Part shown: positions 53,059-61,700 of the stretch, one piece after another | How the letters are laid out: every line of letters starts with the position of its first letter | Numbering within the stretch: the first letter of the stretch is position 1 | Source of the DNA: CAZMNY01 sp964567745 | GTDB taxonomy: Bacteria > Planctomycetota > Planctomycetia > Pirellulales > Pirellulaceae | Direction: 5' to 3' | DNA length: 64,000 nucleotides | NCBI GenBank assembly: GCA_964567745.1 | Contig: CAZMNY010000018.1 | Span: 1 to 64,000 of the forward strand | The notes under the pieces: model-generated | Seen by the model: the letters and a program-made list of their open reading frames with translations, nothing else | Told to the model about the DNA's origin: nothing | Databases searched by the model: none | Position numbers and translations under genes: made by a program

Positions 53059-53144
53059 GCCCATGCGAATCGGCTCGCGCTCTGTAAAACGCGCGCCGGG
53101 TGATTGCATTGCACGCCGAAACAGAAAGAGCGGTTGGAGTCGCC

Positions 53145-53486
53145 ATGACGACAGAGCAAGATCCCTTGGCCGAAATAAAAGCGGAACTGTTGGAGCTCGA
53201 GCAGGACTTGGAGCAACGCTTGGAAGACGCCAAGAGAAAGGACGACCGCCCAAAAATGGATAGCGCCGTCGGTCGCCTCACCTTCATGGACGAAATGCAA
53301 CAATACGAGATGGCGAAACACGGCCGCCGGAATCTGGAGTCGCAACTCGGTCGAGTCCGCTCGGCGCTCGCGCGAGTGAAAGACGGGACGTATGGAAAAT
53401 GCGCCGGATGCGGACTCGACATCCCGCCAGAGCGATTGGAAGTCATGCCCGAATCGACTCATTGCGTTAAATGCCACGGCCGCTAG
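53145..53486 (+). CDS. DksA/TraR-family C4 zinc-finger protein
   Basis: A 113-residue cytoplasmic regulator-like protein. An N-terminal helical hairpin (ELLELEQDLEQRLEDAKRKD, then FMDEMQQYEMAKHGRRNLES) is followed by the C-terminal zinc finger KCAGCGLDIPPERLEVMPES, ending CVKC. In E. coli DksA the coiled coil enters the RNA polymerase secondary channel with ppGpp; the acidic tip residues there (usually D-x-x-D-x-A) are not evident here, so action on RNA polymerase is uncertain. Start at ATG 53145, with GGAG eight bases upstream; upstream in-frame codons from 53100 overlap the cytochrome gene's terminator region and are unlikely. Confidence 0.88.
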   Translation: MTTEQDPLAEIKAELLELEQDLEQRLEDAKRKDDRPKMDSAVGRLTFMDEMQQYEMAKHGRRNLESQLGRVRSALARVKDGTYGKCAGCGLDIPPERLEVMPESTHCVKCHGR

Positions 53487-53518
53487 GAGCTCGCCTCGAG
53501 ATGCGTCCGTTTGCGGCG

Positions 53519-53683
53519 CTAAGGCGCTTTCTTCGGTTCGTCGCCTTTCGCATCGTCGTTAGATTTGGATTCCGCCTGGATCGCTTCTTTCCAGCCGGCC
53601 ATCGACTTGTCATCTGGCCAGCTCATTTCAAATTCGGCGATCAGATCAACGCGGACTTCGTCGCCAACTCATGTTCAGTCCGG
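53519..53683 (-). pseudogene. C-terminal remnant of a YceI-like protein
   Basis: About 55 codons ending in TAG at 53519. The frame LGDEVRVDLIAEFEMSW followed by PDDKSMAGWKEAIQAESKSN resembles the last strand of YceI lipocalin-like proteins (x-G-D-E-V-x-V... segment) plus an acidic tail DDAKGDEPKKAP. A missing G at about 53672 separates it from the preceding TEHEL in another frame, and beyond about 53690 no coding resemblance continues. It sits between two genes with no room for the remaining protein. Confidence 0.5.
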
Positions 53684-53724
53684 CAACCGCTCGTTCAATT
53701 TTTCGCGCGGCTGACGAGAACGTT

Positions 53725-55404
53725 TTAGCGCGCCTTGCGCCGCAAGTATTCGTCAGCAATCCGCTCGCCCAATGCCAACACGCCCTCGGTATTCAGAACG
53801 AGCTTCTTGGGTTGAGCAGGTAAGTCGAACGCCTTGATGTGAATGCAATTCGGGTCATCGGCGGCCAGCTTCTCAATCTCTGCCGTGACGTCGATGTTGT
53901 TCACGCGTTTGTCGTCGGTCGGTGGTTGCTGACTGACGAACCATTTCAGGTTTTCGCGACTCAGGTCGACACGGCTTTGAGCCATCGTCGCCGCCAACCA
54001 CTGCGGCGCTTGCTTGCGGTATGGCGGCATCGACATCTCGTTTTCGCCCACATGGTAGAACACGCCGGCCAGTTCGACCTTCTGACCCTTCTCCTCCAAC
54101 TGTCGGACCGAATCGCGTACGAATTCGATGAATTGCGGATAGATGTGACGCGACTTGGCCATACTTCCTTCAGGCGTCCAGTCGTTCATCTGCGACCCGC
54201 TATGGGTGAACTTAGCGATCGCAATCGGCGTCTTGGAATCGCCACTCGAAGTTGCCCCGGCAAGCCGGCGAGCGAAACTCAGCTCCGGTCCAAACGTGTC
54301 GTAGTAACCGGCCGCGCCCAGCGGCTCCCATCCTTGCGATTTCTTGTATCCTCCGCCGAGGCTATAGCGGTAGGCGATTTTGTGATTGTCTTTCAGCAGA
54401 TCGGGCCGCAACGTCTTCAACTCTTGCACAAAAGCCCGCTCGCCTTCCATGTTGCGATGGCCAGCCAGCACGAACAGGTTCACCGTTTGTCCTGATTTGT
54501 ACGGCCAGGCCTTTAGCGTTCTCCGCTCGGTTGGAAGCTTGTCCACCGTTCGCAGGTACGCGTCGGCGTAATTGACTCCGTGCTCCAGTTGGCCCAACGT
54601 CCCGTAGTGATAATGCAGCCCAACGCCGCCGCCGATCTCCACCCCCACATGCGATGTCGGAATGTACTCGACCAATGGATCGTTCTTGGCGACATCCTTC
54701 TGCCCCTTGCTGATCGCGTACATTCGAGGCCGCAGGTCCATTCCCCAAATCGTCTTCGTACACAATTCGCCGACGTAGAACTTTAGCTTCGGCGTCTTCA
54801 GATCGCGGCGCAATCGAGCGACGAAGTTGGCCAGGTTCTTTCCGTAGTTCGCCTTGTATTGCTCGTTGAACATGTCGTTTTCGCCCTGGTGCCAGACGAA
54901 CCCTTCAATGCGATACGGCACTCCGTCCGCTTTCAGTTTTGCGAGCGATTCACGCACAACTTCCAACGCCAACGGATACATCTCAAACCCTTGCGGCTCG
55001 TCCGGATTCCAGTCTCCGCCAAGATGAGTTCCGCCCGCCGCACACTTGATGATGGCAATCGGTGCGTCGATGTGCTTCGTCACTTTGCGAGCAAAGCTAA
55101 GCTCGGGCCCCACGATCTCGTTAACCGGTTGAAGTGAAACCCACGCGTCGGAGCGAGTTTTGTTCTTGCGCCCGAGGCAATAGGAAAACTTGACTTCGGG
55201 CTGCGGTTTTTCCAAACCGACAAACGGAGGGAATCGTCCGATGTCTTTCACTTTCGAGTCGGATCCGACCATGTTCGATTGGCCGGCGAAGATGAAGACT
55301 CGAACCGTTTTGTCGGTGCCGCATGCCGCGCTCGGGCCGCCGAAGACAAGCAGCAAGATGAACCAAGGCCGGAGACGAGAAGAGGAAAAATCGCAACGCT
55401 TCAT
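53725..55404 (-). CDS. Tandem sialate O-acetylesterase-like (SASA) protein
   Basis: A 559-residue secreted protein. Signal peptide (LRPWFILLLVFGGPSAAC), then two homologous SASA/SGNH-like domains. First (about 33-270): VRVFIFAGQSNMVGSDS with nucleophile Ser, IKCAAGGTHLGGDWNPD and FVWHQGENDM. Second (about 305-545): LFVLAGHRNMEGER, AKFTHSGSQMNDW and VFYHVGENEM. In the second domain the Ser of GQSNM reads Arg (GHRNM), so the hydrolase activity should rest in the first. Each retains the H-x-G-E-N segment. O-deacetylation of a polysaccharide outside the cell is probable. The C-terminus continues to a YLRRKAR tail. Confidence 0.88.
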   Translation of the reverse strand: MKRCDFSSSRLRPWFILLLVFGGPSAACGTDKTVRVFIFAGQSNMVGSDSKVKDIGRFPPFVGLEKPQPEVKFSYCLGRKNKTRSDAWVSLQPVNEIVGPELSFARKVTKHIDAPIAIIKCAAGGTHLGGDWNPDEPQGFEMYPLALEVVRESLAKLKADGVPYRIEGFVWHQGENDMFNEQYKANYGKNLANFVARLRRDLKTPKLKFYVGELCTKTIWGMDLRPRMYAISKGQKDVAKNDPLVEYIPTSHVGVEIGGGVGLHYHYGTLGQLEHGVNYADAYLRTVDKLPTERRTLKAWPYKSGQTVNLFVLAGHRNMEGERAFVQELKTLRPDLLKDNHKIAYRYSLGGGYKKSQGWEPLGAAGYYDTFGPELSFARRLAGATSSGDSKTPIAIAKFTHSGSQMNDWTPEGSMAKSRHIYPQFIEFVRDSVRQLEEKGQKVELAGVFYHVGENEMSMPPYRKQAPQWLAATMAQSRVDLSRENLKWFVSQQPPTDDKRVNNIDVTAEIEKLAADDPNCIHIKAFDLPAQPKKLVLNTEGVLALGERIADEYLRRKAR

Positions 55405-55598
55405 GAGCAGCTTCCGCGGAATGAGTATTTCGATGTGTGCTGAACGAGTTTATCCGATTTCACGCGGAGAAACAGAAGAACCACCAACTTCCATCGTCAT
55501 TGCACCTTTCGGATTGACACCCATGACTGGCGCAATATTTGCTCAATTCACGGCAGTGAGAAAGACGTGTTGTCACTTGGCGTAGAAGGGGTCTAGCC

Positions 55599-56117
55599 AT
55601 GTTTTCACGACGACGTTTTTTGGGCGCTGGCGGAGCAGGGCTGCTGGCCATCGACGACCTCGACCAAATTGAGAAGACACTGCAAGGCCGTGCGAGCTAT
55701 GTGCACCTCGACGCGGCGTTGTTTGGCCGCAGACACAACGCCGAGTACATTCACCATGTCCCGGGCACGATCACATGTTCGCGCGACGCCGTGAAGCCGG
55801 CCGAGTTTTACTACTTCACGACATCGGCCGCTCGAACCAAGCAGATCGAAGCCGCGGAACTGATGTTGGGGAACGCCGAGTATCTGCGGAGCGAATTGAA
55901 CAGGAACTTCCCGGCACTCTCCGCGGCCAAGGCCAATCCGCTGTCCAACACGGTTTACTTCAAGAGTCCCGGCGACGCGATCGTCAAGAAGTACTCACTG
56001 GCGACAATGACACTGGAGCACGACGGCAAAACCGATGAGTACGCCCATGTGGTCGTCATGCCTCATGTGACCAAGGAAGTTCTTGCGGAACTTCTGACTG
56101 ATCTTGGCAAGAGCTGA
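55599..56117 (+). pseudogene. PLP-dependent decarboxylase (histidine-decarboxylase-like) remnant fused to a TAT leader
   Basis: From ATG 55599 (AGGGG upstream): MFSRRRFLGAGGAGLLA is a perfect start of a twin-arginine leader, then without a break IDDLDQIEKTLQG and YVHLDAALFGRRHNAEYIHH, TITCSRDAVKPAEFYYF, and SNTVYFKSPGDAIVKKYSL. Order fits the C-terminal half of group II decarboxylases (Asp-Ala-Ala-Leu pocket strand, later C-S-R-D region), but the segment with the PLP-binding Lys (S-x-H-K) between DAAL and the next block is missing. So the protein cannot bind PLP in the normal manner. Either an internal deletion product or a chimera; I class it as decayed. Confidence 0.65.
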
Positions 56118-56147
56118 GGCACGGCGCGGAGACGTGGAACCGTAACG

Positions 56148-57677
56148 TTACTTGGGCTTCTCGTCGACGCTCCATCCCTTCGTGCTGATTCGTCCGTAGT
56201 ACGGGTAGTAGTCCCAGTCGACGGCGCCGCCGATAACTCGAGGGTCGCGAGTCTTTCTGAGATGCTCGAATAATCGCGTGCGCAGTAACGCTCGGATTTT
56301 CGCCATCGCGGTCGACCCGGCTAAGTTTACCAGTTGATGCGGGTCGTTCTTGAGATTGTAGAGTTCCTCAGCCGGCCGCATGCCGAACGCCAGCTCGGCC
56401 AAACGCGCGACGCCGTCTTTGTTCCGATGTTCCATCATGAATGTCTTTGTCGGCGAGCCGTCAATTTCGCCGAACGGAATCGATCGCGCACAGACGCTCG
56501 CATCTGGCGAGCCGGAGGGCCAACGTGTCGGTTCGAAGTTGTGAATGTAGAGATAGTCGTTCGTTCGAATCGCGCGACAGGGGTAGCCCTTGCCTCCTTT
56601 GCGGCATCCGTCGTGCCGTTCCATGGCGATAAAGGCAGCGTCGCGCTCGAGTGCGAGTTTTCTTCCGAATGTGTCCATCAGGCTGCGGCCTGTCATCGCC
56701 GCTGGCGGCTCGAGACCAGCGGCTTCAAGAAACGTTGGCGCCAGATCGCTAAGGTTGACGAACCCAGTCACGGCTCGGCCGGACATTCGAATTCCTTTCG
56801 TCCAACGAATTGCCAGCGGCACGCGCGAACCGGCGTCGTAGAGACTCGCCTTTGCTCGCGGAAATGGCATGCCGTGATCGCTAGTAATCACAACCAGCGT
56901 GTTGTCCAGTTCACCCCGCGCTTCAATCGCTGCGATCGCTCGCGCCACCATCCCGTCGAAATGTTCCACCTCGACCAGATAGTCGAGGATGTCGTTTCGC
57001 ACAGTGTCGGTGTCGGGAAAGATAGGCGGTACGATAACTTTCGCGGGATCTTTGCCCGTTTTCCTTCCGGCTCCGAGTTGAAAACTACGATGGGGTTCGG
57101 ACGTTCCGAGCCAGAAACAGAACGGTTGATTTTCGGGGACTTGCTTGAGAAAGTCTTGAAAATTCCCCGCATAGTCGGTGGCCCGGATTCCCCTGAATGG
57201 CGGCTTCAGGTTGAGTCGATTAAACAGCTTGCCGGCCGGATTGACCTTGCGGCCTCCCGGCTCAAGTCGCCCGGGACTCCACCCCTTGCCGGTGTAACCG
57301 ACCGCGTAGCCAGCGTCCGCCAACAACTGGGTGTAGGTCGCAAACTTGGCCGGCAGCGTGCTATGGATATTTCCCGCTTCTTCCAAACGCCAGATGTGCT
57401 GGCCAGTGAGAATCGCAGAGCGGGACGGCCCGCACGTCGGCGCGTCGCAAAAGGCGTGAACGAACCTCAGCCCTTCACGAGCAACTCGATCAAAAGCGGG
57501 AGTTTGAACGACAGGATCACCATTGGCACCCGTGTGGGCGTAACTTTGATCGTCCGAAATACAAAACAGAATGTTGGGTCGAGTCTCAGCGAACGTTGCC
57601 TGAAAGCCGAGTCCGCAAAGGGTCGCGACCGCAACCAGAGTCTGACATAGGACGTGCTTGACCGCGTTGAATTTCAT
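56148..57677 (-). CDS. Secreted type I sulfatase
   Basis: A 509-residue exported sulfatase. Signal peptide (MKFNAVKHVLCQTLVAVATL to about residue 30), then RPNILFCISDDQSYAHTGAN (metal Asp pair), C82 in CGPSRSAILTGQH, the formylglycine motif C-x-P-S-R, FWLGTSEPHRSFQLG, TLVVITSDHGMPFPRAKASL (SDHG metal ligands) and SRVPLAIRWTKG. The C-terminus is the usual small alpha/beta lobe with AEELYNLKNDPHQLVNLAG. Closest to N-sulfoglucosamine sulfohydrolase-like enzymes by eye; substrate unknown. Overlaps the ThuA-like gene upstream on the same strand by four bases, so they are coupled. Confidence 0.93.
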   Translation of the reverse strand: MKFNAVKHVLCQTLVAVATLCGLGFQATFAETRPNILFCISDDQSYAHTGANGDPVVQTPAFDRVAREGLRFVHAFCDAPTCGPSRSAILTGQHIWRLEEAGNIHSTLPAKFATYTQLLADAGYAVGYTGKGWSPGRLEPGGRKVNPAGKLFNRLNLKPPFRGIRATDYAGNFQDFLKQVPENQPFCFWLGTSEPHRSFQLGAGRKTGKDPAKVIVPPIFPDTDTVRNDILDYLVEVEHFDGMVARAIAAIEARGELDNTLVVITSDHGMPFPRAKASLYDAGSRVPLAIRWTKGIRMSGRAVTGFVNLSDLAPTFLEAAGLEPPAAMTGRSLMDTFGRKLALERDAAFIAMERHDGCRKGGKGYPCRAIRTNDYLYIHNFEPTRWPSGSPDASVCARSIPFGEIDGSPTKTFMMEHRNKDGVARLAELAFGMRPAEELYNLKNDPHQLVNLAGSTAMAKIRALLRTRLFEHLRKTRDPRVIGGAVDWDYYPYYGRISTKGWSVDEKPK

Positions 57678-58597
57678 TTTCGCGCCCCGGCTGCGTTCTT
57701 CTTTTTGCGCGGTCTCTTATCGTCAAGGTTCTCTTTGAGCCGCGCATCGCCAACGGCCGGCGAAGGACAGCCGTCTTTGGGCACCTTGACATTGGCGGTC
57801 CAGAGAATCGCGTTCAGCACCACCTTGCGAAAGTTTTCGTCCTGCCAACTGACGTGATTGTGGGCGCCGGTAAACCCGAAACCGCGGCCGCCAGCGGGAC
57901 GGTCGTAGGCCCACGCGACCACTTGTTTCTCTCCCGCTGCGACGGACTTGCGGACAGTTGGATTGCCGCTGCGAGGGCCGTCGGGTCGTCGCAAAGTTGA
58001 AGGTGGAGGGAGGTCGGCCAGGATAGGCGTAACACCCTTCATGTCGTTGACGAATCGCATGTGGTAGTACCACTCGTCGTCGACGCGAAACGGTTTGACT
58101 CCGTTGGCGATCGGATGATTCGGAAAGTCCTTGAAATTCGGCGTCCAATGCGGATTGACCGACCAGTCGAGATCACAGAAGCCGCCCATCCACTGCAGAA
58201 ACTTCTCGCCCGGTTTTCCTTTCTCCGCTTCGGTCGCCCAGTGCATCATGACGACGCCCGTTCCCGAGGCCATGAGTTTGTCGAACTCGTCGAGATGTGC
58301 GTTGAGCACGTGTCCTCCGTGGCCAGTGCAAAAGATGACAACCGTCGCCGCGTCCTGCAAAATCGACTTGTCTTTGGGATAGCCTGGGTGCGGTACGAGT
58401 ACGGCGTCAACATTCAGGCCAGAGCGGTTCAATGCATCCGCCAAGATCATGTTGCCGGCGCGATGTTCGTGCTTCATCGGACCATGACTGGGCTTCCCTG
58501 AAATGAAGACTATTTTCTTTTTGTCTTCCGCCGCCGTAGTACTCGCCAAACCGAGCAGCAATACGAACAACCACCGGCCAATTCTACGAGATGCCAT
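57674..58597 (-). CDS. Secreted ThuA-like protein
   Basis: A 307-residue protein with signal peptide MASRRIGRWLFVLLLGLAST and one ThuA-like (glutamine-amidotransferase-fold) domain: KKIVFISGKPSHGPMKHEHR, AGNMILADALNRSGLNVDAV, VVIFCTGHGGHVLNAHLDEF, GTGVVMMHWATEAEKGKPGE and the C-terminal GGRGFGFTGAHNHVSWQDEN with the conserved F-G-x-x-G-H segment. The C-terminus ends in Lys/Arg-rich low complexity (DKRPRKKKNAAGARK). Family linked to trehalose or other disaccharide use; in planctomycetes often next to sulfatases or glycosidases, as here. Its TGA overlaps the next gene's ATG (four bases). Confidence 0.9.
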   Translation of the reverse strand: MASRRIGRWLFVLLLGLASTTAAEDKKKIVFISGKPSHGPMKHEHRAGNMILADALNRSGLNVDAVLVPHPGYPKDKSILQDAATVVIFCTGHGGHVLNAHLDEFDKLMASGTGVVMMHWATEAEKGKPGEKFLQWMGGFCDLDWSVNPHWTPNFKDFPNHPIANGVKPFRVDDEWYYHMRFVNDMKGVTPILADLPPPSTLRRPDGPRSGNPTVRKSVAAGEKQVVAWAYDRPAGGRGFGFTGAHNHVSWQDENFRKVVLNAILWTANVKVPKDGCPSPAVGDARLKENLDDKRPRKKKNAAGARK

Positions 58598-58756
58598 TGC
58601 TGACTACCTTTCGAGTTGGAATGAGCTCATCGCCTTTGAAGGTCACCCGATCCGCATTCCGCGAGATTCGAGAACGCTCGCTGGTTATTTAGCTTACTCG
58701 CTGGTGAGGGCACTGGTGAGTGCGAAGGCATTTCGACAGATTCACCGTTGGTCGAA

Positions 58757-61700
58757 TCACGACCGAAAGATCGGCAGCGTAAATGTCATGGTTACTCCCT
58801 CGCTTGAATGCGGCACCATTTCGATGATGCCGCCGTGCGACTCGACGATGGTTCGACAGATGGCGAGCCCCACGCCCATGCCATGCGACTTCGTTGAGTA
58901 GAACGCGTCAAAGACCCTCGTCGCGACCTCGTCGGTCACTCCAGCTCCATGGTCGCGAACCTCAATGCCAACGAATCCGTCGCCTCGATCATCGGCTGAG
59001 AGCTCCAGTCGACGGCGAGAGGTTGAGCACGCGCTGACAGCGTCGACCGAATTGTGGATCAGGTTGACGAGGACTTGTTCGATCTGAACCCGGTCAACGA
59101 AGACGTCCGCAAGCGTGTCGGGAACCCGGACGTCGACGCCGATTTCCCGCTCGGCCATCTCCGACTGCAAAAGCGAGAGCACATCGTCGAACAAGTCGCG
59201 AACGCGGCACTTGGTCCGAAGGAAGTCTTCCTTTCCGATGAACTTTCTGATGCGGTCAACTATCTCGCCAGCTCGAACGGCCTGCTCCGAGAGCTTGGGG
59301 AGAATCACAGAAACGTCCTTCACCTTGGAAGGGCTCGAGTTCATGTTGGCAATGCAGACATCAGCATACATCGTCATTGCGGCCAGCGGCTGATTCAATT
59401 CGTGTGCAAACCCGGTCGCCATCTCACCCATTGTCGCCACTCGGTTGGCGTGTGCGAGGAGTCTTTGGTGTTTGCGAGATTCCTCCTCCATCCGCTTCCG
59501 TTTCGAGATGTCGCGAATGACGCTTAGCAGCGCCGGGCCGCCTTGATAACGAATGGGCCTCGAGCAAATCTCTACGGAAACGAAGCTGCCGCACTTTTGA
59601 ACGATTTCGTACTCGCCTGAGTTCTCTTCACCGGCTCTCGCCAACTCCGCGATTCGGTCCGCGCGCAACTGGTCCTTCGCGCAAACAAAATCCCTAAGGG
59701 TCCAGCCTATCAATTCTCGCGAGTCGTATCCGCACAACACGCTCATCGGATCATTGACGTATTGAATCCGGCCGTCGACCAGGACGGCCACGCCATCGAC
59801 GTGGTTCTCCAGCAGTGTTCGATATTGTTGCTCGCTTTCACGCAATTCGCGGATCGACAACAAACTGGTTATCGCATCCTCGATGCGCCGGCCCATATCT
59901 CTGAGCAATCGTTTATCGTCGTCGCTCCACACTCTCTCATGCGAGCACTGATGCAGGCTCAGCGACCACGCTTGGCCGGTTCGAGGCCGCAGCGCCAAGA
60001 ACATCAGAGAGCGAATGTGATACTCGCTGGCCAAGTCAGGCGAAATCGCGTCGCCAACCGACGCCCCCTGAAAACAGACTGGCTCATCCCGATCCAACAT
60101 CAGCTGCATCGCGCGCCGCGATTTGTCGTCAACTGGCAGAGAGTCACTTGAGTCGACGATTCCTGGCAATTCTTCCCGCGAGCATGACACAAGCAGCCGA
60201 GTTGTTTCCGCGGAGGGATCGCATGGGTAGCCAAGCCATGCGCGGTCGCAGTCCATGATGTCGAGCACTTCCGGCATCACATTTTCGAGCATCTCATCCA
60301 CCGTCGACGCCGCGCCAATCACGTGATGAATGCGGTCCAATGCGTACAAGTGCCTGATGCGTTTCTCGCGCTCCGCCTCTGCTTGTTTTTGATGCCGGAT
60401 ATCTAGGAACGAACCGGACACGCGAATGGGCACGCCTTTTTCGTCACGAGTCGCCCGGCCGCGTGAACGGAACCAGCGGTAGTTGCCGTCCGCCAACCTC
60501 ATGCGGAGCTCGATGTCGTACAGCGCGCCGCGCTCGAAGTGTTGCGACATCGCTTGCTTGACATCTTCGAGATCGTCTGGGTGAATACGGTCTTCCCAGG
60601 TCGTGGCATCCCAGATCAGTTCTTGTTCTTCCTCACCCAGCAACTCCATGCCTCTCGGCGAGCACCACACGCTCCCATTCAGAACATCCCAGTCCCACAC
60701 TCCGTCGGATGTGCCCTGAATCGCCAACGCGAGGCGTTCATGCATTTGCTGCAGTTCTTTTTTTGAGTGATGTAGCGCTACTTCTACGCGGTTTCTTTCC
60801 AGCTCCGTCGCGGCTCGCTTCGCGAACACTTGAAAAAGCGCCTTCATTTCGGGGTGCTCGAGAATAGGCTGAGTGTCTAAAGCAACCAACAGCCCAATCG
60901 GCTCGCTATCCGCGCCGATCAATGGCGTCCCGATGTAGCTATCAACACCCATCTCCCTCAGCAAATCGTCCACTGGAAACGCCTGTTGCACGCCTGTTGG
61001 ATAGGTGCAAAATCCTTGCTTGACATTTTCGCAAGGCGTTCCGGCTAGCGCATATCCGAAATTTTCTGCGTGGTGATCACCTGCCCAGACGCTCAGAGTC
61101 TGCGCATGACTTTGGTCCTCGCCGACGAATTCCGCAAGCAGTACAAATCGCAGGCCAATCGCCTTAGCCAAACATTCGACAAGTGAGCGGTTGAATGTGT
61201 CGCCGGTGGCTTGGGCCGTACCTTCGACGACGAACCGCAAAGAATCCTCCGCACGCCGGCGACGCGTCACGTTGCGCGAGTGGACAGTCAAACCGAAAAC
61301 GTCGCCATCGACAATTCTTGGCGAAACCCGCGATTCGTAGTAGATCTTGCCGCCGTTCGGATCGTCGTACTCAGTCTCGTATTCCGCTGGGTTTTGTGTG
61401 GCGAGAACGTTGCGCAGAGTCCGTTCGACTTTCGATTGCTGTGCCTCGTTCATATAGGTATGGAGCTGTGTGCCAATGAGATCATCGACAGTCAATCCAG
61501 GAGAGGCGAAGTTGCAAAACTGAATGACGAGGTCGGTATCGAGCGTCAACACGTGATCGAGAGAATGCTCTGTCAACGAACGCCAGCGAGCCTCCGACTC
61601 CCGCAGCGAATCTTCAGCCGCCTTGCGCTCGGTGATGTCAAATGCTGTGCCGAGAATCTGCCGAGCCGACGTACTCTTCGACGTCGTGAAGACAACCTCG

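Noticed and set aside
53471..53728. Plus-strand 85-residue frame after the zinc-finger gene
   Set aside because: The coherent coding signal is on the opposite strand (YceI-like tail); this frame is its Arg/Phe-rich shadow.
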